Source of the DNA: Chitinimonas viridis
Lineage (GTDB): Bacteria > Pseudomonadota > Gammaproteobacteria > Burkholderiales > Chitinimonadaceae
Length of the DNA stretch: 64,000 nt
Assembly: GCF_030409555.1 (NCBI RefSeq)
Contig: NZ_JAUFPU010000002.1
Coordinates: 186,001-250,000 of the forward strand
Direction of reading: 5' to 3'
This document shows positions 38,688 through 46,897 of the stretch, in pieces (the stretch's first letter is position 1; every line of letters starts with the position of its first letter). Both the position numbers and the translations under genes were made by a program. The notes below the pieces were generated by a model. The model searched no databases. It was not told the origin of the DNA and saw nothing but the letters and a program-made list of their open reading frames with translations.

Positions 38688-39863
38688 TCAGCCCTTGGGG
38701 ATGACCAGCTTTTGGCCGACCTGGATCAAGTCGGGATTGGGCAGGTTGTTGCGGACCTCGATCTCGGCATAACGTGCCTTGTTACCCAGCAGGCGGGTAG
38801 CGATGATGGACAGGGTATCGCCCGGCTTGACCACATAGACCGTCTCGTTGCCATTGGCGCCAGCGACACGACCCAGATTGTTGCTGATGAAATACTTGCG
38901 CAGCAGATCCAGATACTCGGGCGACTGCTTGACCTTGCTGATGGCGGTATTGAGGTTCTGCAGCAGCTCGGCATCGCCCTTGCGGACACCAATCTTGTAA
39001 CGCACATCCGATTGCGGCAGTTTGGCAACCGCAAATACTAGGTCGGTGCCGGCAATTTCAGCCACGCCGAAGGGGTAGTCATAAATCAGGGCATCCACCT
39101 GGCCCGATTGGATGGCACGCTTGATCCAATCGCGCTCGCCATTGGTGCTGGCATCGCTCAGCTCGACAATCTGCGCACCACGGAAATTCTGCTGGGCATA
39201 GGCCCTGGCATCCGGGTCGCCCTGCAGCACCCCTACCTTTTTACCGGCCAGGTCGCTGACGCCGCGTACCGACGAATTCGCCGCTGTGATCAGCGAATAG
39301 CCGAAGTCGCTGACATAAGGCACCGTGTAGACCACCCCAGGCTGGTCACCGTCGGCAAAGGTCAGGCCATCGATGGCGATGTCCACCACCGGGTTGCCGC
39401 GGCTGTCGTTCTTGGTAAGTTGCTCCGGCACTGCAGGATAGGTGTCGACGATATGGTCGGTATCCAGCACGATCTTGGGATGCTGCTTGGTGAATTCCGA
39501 TTGGGCAAACAGCAGCTTCATGAAATCCACATTGAAGCCCTTGGGCGCACCGTTCTCCAGCGCAAAAAAGGGCTTGGCGGGCGACTGCACGCTGACGCGG
39601 ACCACGCCTTTCTCGATAATGCTGCGATAGGAATTGAACCCCGACTGTTGTGCAGCAGGGCTGGCAACCGGTGCGGGCGTGGCATCCGCCCCGGGTGCAG
39701 CCGCCACGGGTGCCGATGCTGGCGTGCTGGCAGGTGCCGCAGCCGCATCCACGGCTTCGGCAGGTGCCGCTGCCTTGTTCTTGTAAAGGTTCCAGCCCAC
39801 GGATCCCAGGCCAGCCAACACGATCAGCGACAACAGGCCTTTTGACAGGGGGGTCAGTTTCAT
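38688..39863 (-). CDS. Membrane-anchored solute-binding domain protein with C-terminal LysM
   Basis: 391 residues. A single N-terminal helix (9-28) anchors it in the inner membrane, then an Ala/Pro-rich linker (30-75). Residues about 80-330 form a family 3 solute-binding domain (VVRVSVQSPAKPFFALENGAPKGFNVDFMKLLF, DIAIDGLTFADG, GVLQGDPDARAYAQQNF, VDALIYDYPFGVAEIAG). The last 50 residues are a LysM domain (VYVVKPGDTLSIIATRLLGN, IQVGQKLVIPKG) that binds peptidoglycan. The domain order is uncommon. It would reach from membrane to wall and could sense cell-wall or solute state. Start fixed at 39863; AAGGA precedes it. Confidence 0.8.
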   Translation of the reverse strand: MKLTPLSKGLLSLIVLAGLGSVGWNLYKNKAAAPAEAVDAAAAPASTPASAPVAAAPGADATPAPVASPAAQQSGFNSYRSIIEKGVVRVSVQSPAKPFFALENGAPKGFNVDFMKLLFAQSEFTKQHPKIVLDTDHIVDTYPAVPEQLTKNDSRGNPVVDIAIDGLTFADGDQPGVVYTVPYVSDFGYSLITAANSSVRGVSDLAGKKVGVLQGDPDARAYAQQNFRGAQIVELSDASTNGERDWIKRAIQSGQVDALIYDYPFGVAEIAGTDLVFAVAKLPQSDVRYKIGVRKGDAELLQNLNTAISKVKQSPEYLDLLRKYFISNNLGRVAGANGNETVYVVKPGDTLSIIATRLLGNKARYAEIEVRNNLPNPDLIQVGQKLVIPKG

Positions 39864-39888
39864 ATTCACATTCCTTGGATAAGGGATA

Positions 39889-40590
39889 TCAAAGCGGGTT
39901 GGCGGCTTGGCCAAGATGACGGGCAATGCCATCAAGCCGCTCTATTTCAGACTGTATGCGTGACTGCTCGCGCTGGCTGGTATTCACTGCCGCCAGCGTA
40001 CTGGCCTCCAGCGCCGCCAGGGCACTGGCATTCTCTGCGGCGGCCAGTTGGGCGGCCTCCTGCAACTGGGCCATCTGCTCGGCAATCGAAGCACGCAGCC
40101 CTTCATAGTCTTTGGCCAGCGCAGCTTTCTGCACCTGCTCCTGCTCGCGCACCACAGCCACCGTCTCATTCAGCTTGGTCAAGTGGGCTTTCAGGGCTTG
40201 GACTTTACGGGTTGCGTCTTCCAGCACATCCTCAATCGCCCAGGAATCATCGGCCGCATCCAGCGCGGCAACGGCCGCCCGCTGGTTCACCGGGTCCATG
40301 GCGCGCAAGCCATCCAGTACTTTCAACAGGCGCTCTGCCGGAAAGGTAGTACCAGGCACACCAAATACCGCGTAGATGGATTCCAGCGGCGTGTTCTCGG
40401 CAATATGGTTGCTCACGCCTTCCACCGTCGCCTGCGGTATTGCCGGCGGCTTGGTTGCAGGGGGCTCAGGCACCGCCCGGCTAGTGCCCATCAGTTCAAA
40501 ATCAAGCGGGGCAGCCATGGGGGCGGCATCCGGCTCCACAGGATCCGGCTCGACCAATTTCGCTTTGATCAGAAAGCTCTTGAGTGACAC
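39889..40590 (-). CDS. Coiled-coil protein, first gene of PspA/TerB cassette, unknown
   Basis: 233 residues, GTG start with GGAG seven bases upstream. A Pro/Glu-rich N-terminal stretch (about 13-55), a small domain (NHIAENTPLESIYAVFGVPGTTFPAERLLKVLDGLRAMDP) and a long coiled coil (about 110-230, AALDAADDSWAIEDVLEDATRKVQALKAHL ...). I recognise no family. It is probably cytosolic and leads the operon, 25 bp before the SBP-LysM gene. A 6-bp stem (40592-40607) can place its ribosome binding site in a tetraloop. Confidence 0.7.
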   Translation of the reverse strand: MSLKSFLIKAKLVEPDPVEPDAAPMAAPLDFELMGTSRAVPEPPATKPPAIPQATVEGVSNHIAENTPLESIYAVFGVPGTTFPAERLLKVLDGLRAMDPVNQRAAVAALDAADDSWAIEDVLEDATRKVQALKAHLTKLNETVAVVREQEQVQKAALAKDYEGLRASIAEQMAQLQEAAQLAAAENASALAALEASTLAAVNTSQREQSRIQSEIERLDGIARHLGQAANPL

Positions 40591-40591
40591 G

Positions 40592-40607
40592 CTTTTCTCC
40601 AGAAAAG
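40592..40607 (-). promoter_or_regulatory. Stem-loop holding the ribosome binding site of the cassette's first gene
   Basis: On the minus strand CTTTTCTGGAGAAAAG forms a six-pair stem with a UGGA loop that contains the Shine-Dalgarno bases. It could affect translation of the operon's first gene. Confidence 0.35.
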
Positions 40608-40847
40608 TTGGGCGGCTCGGGCATTAGTCAATCGCTGGCGCATGCATGCTGGGCCTTGCCTATATGCAACAAAAAATCTTAGCACAGCCCCCACCCCACA
40701 CAAGGCGCCCCTACGCAGGCAGGCTTGGGGGCCAAGCACAGTGCAAGGTGGCGCGGATACAGCACTGCCTGCACCATCAGCTTGATATCTAAGGCCTATC
40801 CAGCATGGGCCGCCGATTCTGGCCCGCCGACGGCCAGCAGAACCCGC

Positions 40848-42137
40848 CTAGAAATAGTCGCGCAAACGGTAATATGACATACCCACGGCCTGAAATAGCG
40901 CGCCCAATTTCTCTCCACCGGGAAAAGGTGGGTTGCGCAAGGCAGTAAACAGCTTGAGATGGGTGTCGTCGCCCCGTATCGCCTCCGCCAGCACCCGGCC
41001 TGCCACGCAGGTCGGCACAATGCCGTGACCAGAGAAGCCCTGCGCCCAGTAGACATCACCGTCGCAGCCAAAGTCCGGCGTACGCGGCATGGTGATGTCG
41101 ATATGCCCCCCCCAGGCGTGGGTTACCTTGGCCGACTGCAGTTGCGGAAACACCTTGAGCATGTCGGCGCGCATGCCCGCCGCCAGATTGCGCGGGGTCT
41201 TGCCGGTATAGGTGCATTTGCCGCCAAACAGCAGGCGATGGTCTGCCGTCATGCGGAAATAATCGAGGATAAACTGGTTATCCGACACGGCATGGCCCGA
41301 TGGCAGCAATTGCTTAGCCACCGCCTCGCCCAGCGGCTCGGTGGCGATGATATAGGTGCCGACTGGCAGCACCCTACTCTGCAGGCGGCTATCCAGCTTA
41401 TCGATATAGGCATTGCAGGCCAGCACCAGCTTACCGGCTCGGATGCGGCCATGGCGGGTCTGCACGGTGACGCCATTGCTGCTACGGGCGTAGCCGGTGG
41501 CCTGGCTGTCTTCATGGATACGCACCCCGGCGGCTTCAGCCGCCCTGGCCAGGCCCAGCACATACTTGAGCGGGTGCAGGTGCCCCCCCTTGCTGTCGAG
41601 CAAGGCGGCCTGGTAGCGATCCGAGCCTATATGTTGCGGCAGTTCCGCCTTGGGTATGAAGCGCAGCCCCTCATAACCCCACTTGCTGGCCGCTTCTTCC
41701 TGCCAACCCGTCAGCAGGCCCACGCGCCGCTGCTGCACCGATGTCCACAAATGCCCCTCGGCCAGGTCGCAGTCGATATCGTGCCGTGCAATACGGCCGC
41801 GTATCTCGCCCGCCGCCTCCTGTATCAGCCGCCATACCTCGCGGGCGCCTGCCAGGCCCAATGCAGCCTCGAACGGCGGCATATCGCAGCTAAAACCCAG
41901 AATAATCTGCCCGCCATTACGGCCGGATGCTCCCCAGCCCACCCGGCTGGCTTCTATCACCACCACTTTGAGGCCAGCCTCGGCCAGATTGAGGGCGGTA
42001 TAGAGGCCGGTATAGCCGGCGCCGACTATGACCACGTCGGCATCCACCTCGCCCTCCAACCGGGGCCGCCGCACCTGCTGCTCCTGGCTGCTGACGCTGT
42101 AATAGCTATCCAGATAATCTGTACCCTGCTGAAACAT
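40848..42137 (-). CDS. puuB: PuuB-like gamma-glutamylputrescine oxidoreductase
   Basis: 429 residues, a DAO-type FAD enzyme. The FAD site is VVIVGAGYTGLYTALNLAEAGLKVVVIEASRVGWGASGRNGGQI near residue 36. A second contact is WAQGFSGHGIVPTCVAGRVLAEAI at the end. This layout is typical of the PuuB/amino acid oxidase group that oxidises gamma-glutamylputrescine to the aldehyde plus peroxide. The rest of the puu pathway is not nearby, so another amine substrate is possible. It diverges from the decarboxylase gene, with 156 bp between starts. Confidence 0.8.
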   Translation of the reverse strand: MFQQGTDYLDSYYSVSSQEQQVRRPRLEGEVDADVVIVGAGYTGLYTALNLAEAGLKVVVIEASRVGWGASGRNGGQIILGFSCDMPPFEAALGLAGAREVWRLIQEAAGEIRGRIARHDIDCDLAEGHLWTSVQQRRVGLLTGWQEEAASKWGYEGLRFIPKAELPQHIGSDRYQAALLDSKGGHLHPLKYVLGLARAAEAAGVRIHEDSQATGYARSSNGVTVQTRHGRIRAGKLVLACNAYIDKLDSRLQSRVLPVGTYIIATEPLGEAVAKQLLPSGHAVSDNQFILDYFRMTADHRLLFGGKCTYTGKTPRNLAAGMRADMLKVFPQLQSAKVTHAWGGHIDITMPRTPDFGCDGDVYWAQGFSGHGIVPTCVAGRVLAEAIRGDDTHLKLFTALRNPPFPGGEKLGALFQAVGMSYYRLRDYF

Positions 42138-42293
42138 GCCGCGTGTCTCCTGCTTATCATTTTGATGGCGGCGGCCATTATGGCGAAGCAGCGTTGCGCT
42201 GTCGCCACCGCCGCGTAGCAGTGCCCTGCCACGCTACAACAATTCAGGCCGCTGCTCTAAACTGCCGCGTCCAGCAAACCGAGTACGATAGCC

Positions 42294-43430
42294 ATGCGCC
42301 GCAGCTTTGATCCCCACCGCGAACCCCAAGCCGATTTCAATCTGGTGCGCCAGCAACTGCAGCACGGCTATCAAGGCCCCTTTCTGTTGATGGACAGCGA
42401 CGTATTGCGCGAGAAAGTCCGCCGCTTCAAGGCCGCGCTGCCCCGCGTAACGCCGCACTACGCCGTCAAGTGCAATCCCACCCAGGCGGTGCTGGCGGTA
42501 TTGCACGAGGAAGGTGCAGGCTTTGAGATCGCCTCCCCGGCCGAACTGGATGCCTGCCTGGCCCTGGGTGTGCCCGCAGAGACGCTGTACTTCAGCAACC
42601 CCATGCGCGCGCGCGAAGCCATCGCCCTGGCAGCAAAGGCCGGCGTGCAATGGTATGTGGTGGATTCGGTCAGCGAGCTGCGCAAGGTGCATGGCATCAA
42701 GCCCGACGCCAGCTTCTACCTGCGCCTGCACACCAGCAACGAAGGCTCGGTCTCGCCCTTGTCAGAAAAATTCGGCGTGTTCGAAGAGGAGATCGAGGCC
42801 ATCCTGGACGAAGCCGTCAAGCTCGGCGCCGACCTGGCCGGCGCCACCTTCCACGCCGGCTCGCAATGCCTCAATCCGGACAACTGGCGCATCGGCATAG
42901 AAGCCGCCGTCGCACTGTTCGACACCATGCGCACCCGGGGCCTCAAGCCCCGCCTGCTCAACCTGGGCGGCGGCTTCCCGGTAGAGCACCGGGCCGCCAT
43001 CCCATCGATACGGCAGATTGCCGAGATCATCAACGCCGCCCTCGCCGCCGTACCCGACGATATCCGCATCATGGCCGAGCCCGGCCGCTTCCTGGTATCC
43101 GACGCCGGCTGGCTGGTAACCCGCGTCATCGGCCAGACCGTACGCAAAGGCCAACCCTGGGCCTATCTGGACACCGGCGTATTCAACGGCCTACTGGAAA
43201 CCACCACCGGCATCGAATACGACATGCGCAGCGACCGCCAGGGCGATATCGTACCCTGGGTAGTTGCCGGCCCCACCTGCGATTCCATGGACATCTGTAC
43301 CCGCAGCCAGCCCCTGCCGGCCGACCTGACCGAGGGCGACTTCGTCTATGTGCGCAATGCCGGCGCCTATAGCAACGCCTGCGGCTCTACCTTCAACGGT
43401 TTTGCCTTGCCCGAAGTGATTGTGGTGTAG
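42294..43430 (+). CDS. Type III PLP-dependent ornithine/lysine-type decarboxylase
   Basis: 378 residues of the eukaryotic-like fold III decarboxylase family. PLP-binding Lys is in HYAVKCNP; later come FHAGSQ, LNLGGGFPVEH, AEPGRFLVSDAGW and the catalytic Cys region VVAGPTCDSMD, with DTGVFNGL and NAGAYSNACGSTFNGF at the end. It forms putrescine from ornithine or cadaverine from lysine in the cytosol. Its length is short, as in bacterial ornithine/lysine decarboxylases of this branch. Divergent from the PuuB-like gene, so synthesis and breakdown of polyamines are side by side. Confidence 0.9.
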   Translation: MRRSFDPHREPQADFNLVRQQLQHGYQGPFLLMDSDVLREKVRRFKAALPRVTPHYAVKCNPTQAVLAVLHEEGAGFEIASPAELDACLALGVPAETLYFSNPMRAREAIALAAKAGVQWYVVDSVSELRKVHGIKPDASFYLRLHTSNEGSVSPLSEKFGVFEEEIEAILDEAVKLGADLAGATFHAGSQCLNPDNWRIGIEAAVALFDTMRTRGLKPRLLNLGGGFPVEHRAAIPSIRQIAEIINAALAAVPDDIRIMAEPGRFLVSDAGWLVTRVIGQTVRKGQPWAYLDTGVFNGLLETTTGIEYDMRSDRQGDIVPWVVAGPTCDSMDICTRSQPLPADLTEGDFVYVRNAGAYSNACGSTFNGFALPEVIVV

Positions 43431-43943
43431 CGGACTTGCGGTGGTAGGAAAGTCGCCGACTCAGATGACGAAGCGGCATTGCTGACTACGATTCACCTAC
43501 TGTCACCAGCAGGGATTCAGCGGACCGTCTCGTTTGCGCAAGAGCAGCGTGCAGCGGAATTGGAGCAATAAGAGGGTATGGGTTACTGGTAGCCGAGCGT
43601 AACCAGGACGAGTGCGCACTCAATCAATAGGAGTCCAATATATTTCGCCTGGAAGTTCCACCGATCCCTGGGCGGCTCTGCGTTGCAGAGCAACGGCCGT
43701 GCTATGCTCAAGCACTGCCGTGACCTTCGGTTAGCTCGACGGTGGCTCTACCCGACACTTCGCTTCCCCAAGGAGGCTATGCCTTGACAGCCCGACCAAT
43801 GAAGGATAGAAAGAGAACGATAGTTCTCTTTTTCGCGACTTGCTTTTAGGCGTCTAGGTCTGATCGTCGATATTGGCGAGGACGGTCTATTGTGGATACG
43901 TTAACGGCGTTCGGCGCAAAGAATTAATAACTAAGCCCGACAT
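43431..43943. other. 513-bp region at left border of the defence island
   Basis: No gene was seen. Base composition changes from GC-rich to AT-richer here, near 43560-43800. A 9-bp hairpin with T-tail lies at 43810-43833. It may hold decayed mobile DNA, but no inverted-repeat ends or transposase were recognised. Confidence 0.5.
43810..43833 (+). terminator. Terminator-like hairpin
   Basis: AAAGAGAAC and GTTCTCTTT pair around a GATA loop and run into TTTTT. It ends no clear gene, being 380 bp after the decarboxylase stop. Confidence 0.5.
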
Positions 43944-45302
43944 ATGCAATCATTTAAATTTATCGATCTTTTCGCAGGCCTAGGCGGCTTCCACCTTGCC
44001 CTGTCTCGTCTTGGTGGTCAGTGTGTTTTTGCGGCTGAGTGGAAACCTCATCTACGTAAGCTCTATTTAGAGAACTTCGGACTTCTGCCCGAGGGCGACA
44101 TCACCAAGGTCGATCCCGAGAGCGTACCTGCGCATGATGTTCTGACCGCTGGCTTTCCATGTCAACCGTTCTCCAAGGCAGGCGAACAACTTGGCTTTGA
44201 GTGTACGGAACAAGGCGATCTCTTCTTCAATGTTGCTACTATCTTGGCGGCGAAGCAGCCAACGTTTTTTGTTTTGGAGAACGTTCCGAATCTGCTAAAG
44301 CATGATGAAGGGCGCACATGGGCTGAGATCCAAAAAATTCTTGGCAAAGGTGAGAATGGGCTTGGCTACAATATCCGGGTCAATCAGTTCTCGCCTCACA
44401 ATTTTGGCATCCCACAGATACGCGAGCGGGTCTACATTGTTGGTTCGTTGCACTCGCTAGACTCGTTCGAATGGCCAGCGACCAGTGATGACCCGACTAG
44501 CATTGATAGCGTTCTCGACGACCATCCGGAAGAAGCAAAGCGCTTATCTGCTCAGGTTAACGAGTGTTTAGAGGTTTGGGATGAATTCCTGAGAGCGAGC
44601 CCTCCCGAAGTCGAACTTCCCTCTTTCCCGCTTTGGTCTATGGAGTGGGGAGCTACGTACCCATACGAGGATACGACACCTTACGCTTTGAAAACGCTTC
44701 TGGGGCTAGATGGACTCAAGGGCTTCAAAGGTAGCCACGGCGCGATGATTGGGCGTATGCGCAACCTTGAGGATCGTTGGGCCGCGCTTCCCAGTCACGC
44801 ACGTACAGAGCAGTTCCACTTTCCAAAGTGGAAGAAGGACTTCATTCGACAGAACCGCCAGTTCTACGAAGACAATAAAGCTTGGATTAACCCTTGGCTT
44901 CCGAAGATTTTGAAGTTCCCCTCTAGCTTGCAAAAGTTCGAATGGAATATCAAAGGTGGTAGGCGCAACATTTGGGAATATGTAATCCAGTTCCGTGCGT
45001 CCGGTGTTCGCGTCAAGCGTCGCACGACCGCTCCCAGCCTTATTGCAATGACTGATACGCAAGTACCAATCATTGGTTGGCAGAAGCGCTACATGACCCC
45101 TCGGGAATGTGCGCGACTTCAAAGTCTAGATGCATTGAAAGGCCTACCTGCTAGCGCGACACAGGCGTTTGCTGCTCTTGGGAATGCAGTGAACTCCAAT
45201 GTTGTGGAAATGGTTGCTAGAGCGCTGCTTGCAACTTTCCCCATCCATCAAACAGTCTGCAAAGAGGCGCAGGCGCAAGAACTGGAGACTGCATGCCTGT
45301 AG
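43944..45302 (+). CDS. DNA cytosine-5 methyltransferase
   Basis: 452 residues with the conserved blocks: motif [14 protein letters not shown], motif [13 protein letters not shown] with catalytic Cys73, motif VI ENVPN, motif [14 protein letters not shown] and motif [12 protein letters not shown]. Between VIII and IX about 190 residues form the target-recognition region, larger than usual. It methylates cytosine in host DNA, presumably marking self. It overlaps the GHKL ATPase gene by ten bases and starts a four-gene run. DNA is AT-richer than the flanks. The ATG at 43944 has no strong ribosome binding site. Confidence 0.9.
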   Translation: MQSFKFIDLFAGLGGFHLALSRLGGQCVFAAEWKPHLRKLYLENFGLLPEGDITKVDPESVPAHDVLTAGFPCQPFSKAGEQLGFECTEQGDLFFNVATILAAKQPTFFVLENVPNLLKHDEGRTWAEIQKILGKGENGLGYNIRVNQFSPHNFGIPQIRERVYIVGSLHSLDSFEWPATSDDPTSIDSVLDDHPEEAKRLSAQVNECLEVWDEFLRASPPEVELPSFPLWSMEWGATYPYEDTTPYALKTLLGLDGLKGFKGSHGAMIGRMRNLEDRWAALPSHARTEQFHFPKWKKDFIRQNRQFYEDNKAWINPWLPKILKFPSSLQKFEWNIKGGRRNIWEYVIQFRASGVRVKRRTTAPSLIAMTDTQVPIIGWQKRYMTPRECARLQSLDALKGLPASATQAFAALGNAVNSNVVEMVARALLATFPIHQTVCKEAQAQELETACL

Positions 45303-46897
45303 AGTCGGTGGAGGAGCTAAAGGGACTGATCGAAATACGTCCAGAAGTAACAATGCTGTCTGTGCTTAGGCACCTGAACTATAAGGCGTGGTTTGCACTA
45401 GCCGAGTTCATTGATAACTCTCTTCAGAGCTATCTTGCAAATCGAGAAACTCTAGAATCTTTGCACGGTACGGATTTCCGCCTTGTTGTCGATGTGCGCT
45501 TAGACACTAATGCGCCGGGCCAAATCGTTGTAACCGACAATGCGGCGGGAATTTCAGAGGCGGACTTCCCAAGAGCATTTCGAGCGGCACACGTCCCTAC
45601 GGATCGAAGCGGCCTGTCCGAATTTGGCATGGGGATGAAAAGCGCCGCATGCTGGTTTGCTGAGAACTGGAGCGTACGAACAAAGGCTCTGGGCGAGCAG
45701 TTAGAGCGCACGATCAATTTTGACATAAGGCACATTGTCGACAATAAGATTGAAAGTTTGGACACCACCGCTCGCGACATTGACAATCTGTCCGCCCACT
45801 ACACTGTCGTTACTTTGCGCGGACTACACCATGTTCCTCAGGGGCGTACGCTTGGCAAGATAAAGGAACATCTTGCCAGTATCTATAGGGTGTTCCTACG
45901 CGACGGACGCATGACGCTGAAATTCAATGGAGAGTGTCTAGTCTACGAGACACCAGCAATTTTGCATGCTGTACAGTATACATCACCTGGTGTAGCTGCT
46001 TTAGGTGAGAATGCTCACTCGGTTCTATGGAGAAAGAACATCTCCTTGGATTTTGGCGAGGGGCAGCATGTCACAGGTTTTGCGGCGCTACGTGAAATTG
46101 GCTCTACCCCGTTTGCAGGTTTTGCGCTCTTTCGCCGTGATAGATTAATCGAGGGCAGTTATGACGAAACCTACCGCCCCAGTCATATCTTTAAGCAAAC
46201 CAATAGTTACCCATACCAGCGACTCTTTGGCGAACTACATGTGGAAGGATTTGAGGTAAGTCATACGAAAGATGGATTCCGCTGGGAACAATATGAAGAC
46301 GTTTTTCTTGACTGCTTGAAGGAAAAACTTGAACTGGAGCCATTGGATCTCCTAGCTCAAGCCGAAAACTACCGAGCCCTCCCGTCGAAAAAGAATATTG
46401 AAGTAAAAGCTGAGGCCGCTACCTTTGTCGTCGCTCAGTATCTTGAAAAACACATAGCACCACTGCTATTGGAAGCGCAGAGCAACCCAGCCCTCGATGT
46501 ACCGCCGATACCGGATTCGATGCCAAGGGGGCCGTTGCAGGCTTCGGAGAGGGCTATTGAAATAGATGATGGGACTTGGCAATGGATAATTACTCTCCGG
46601 ACTTCGGTGGATCCGGCCCGTGAAGATTGGGTATCGCTTGCCAAGCAACAATCAGAATGCGGCGATGAAGATCTGGTGAGGCGTATATGCGTAGACCTTG
46701 CGCTTGCACATCCGTTCTCATCCGAATTCCTAGGGGCAAGCAATGAAAATATCGAGCTCATGCTTCGGGTGGCTGCGGCTGTCGCAATAGCGCTAGTGTT
46801 AGCGGAAGACATCACTGGTGAAGCACCCGACTCGGTTCTCTATCATCTCAACTACCTCATGCGTGGAGCATTGAGTCAAGTGGCGCTAACCAAATGA
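45293..46897 (+). CDS. GHKL (MORC/MutL-like) ATPase of Z1 defence system
   Basis: 534 residues. The N-terminal ATPase has the N box [12 protein letters not shown] (E38, D41, N42), the G1 box VTDNAAGIS (D82, G86) and the G2 lid [11 protein letters not shown] (G112, G114). The order is that of MutL/Hsp90/MORC-type GHKL ATPases. The C-terminal 300 residues are helical and unrecognised. Iyer, Abhiman and Aravind described such ATPases with Z1 and nuclease partners in restriction-modification-like operons (recalled from memory). It overlaps the methyltransferase and the Z1 gene, so all are coupled. Confidence 0.85.
   Translation: MPVESVEELKGLIEIRPEVTMLSVLRHLNYKAWFALAEFIDNSLQSYLANRETLESLHGTDFRLVVDVRLDTNAPGQIVVTDNAAGISEADFPRAFRAAHVPTDRSGLSEFGMGMKSAACWFAENWSVRTKALGEQLERTINFDIRHIVDNKIESLDTTARDIDNLSAHYTVVTLRGLHHVPQGRTLGKIKEHLASIYRVFLRDGRMTLKFNGECLVYETPAILHAVQYTSPGVAALGENAHSVLWRKNISLDFGEGQHVTGFAALREIGSTPFAGFALFRRDRLIEGSYDETYRPSHIFKQTNSYPYQRLFGELHVEGFEVSHTKDGFRWEQYEDVFLDCLKEKLELEPLDLLAQAENYRALPSKKNIEVKAEAATFVVAQYLEKHIAPLLLEAQSNPALDVPPIPDSMPRGPLQASERAIEIDDGTWQWIITLRTSVDPAREDWVSLAKQQSECGDEDLVRRICVDLALAHPFSSEFLGASNENIELMLRVAAAVAIALVLAEDITGEAPDSVLYHLNYLMRGALSQVALTK

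Noticed and set aside
43560-43800. Possible insertion sequence or intron remnant left of the defence island
   Set aside because: No transposase motif, terminal repeats or target duplication could be shown by eye.
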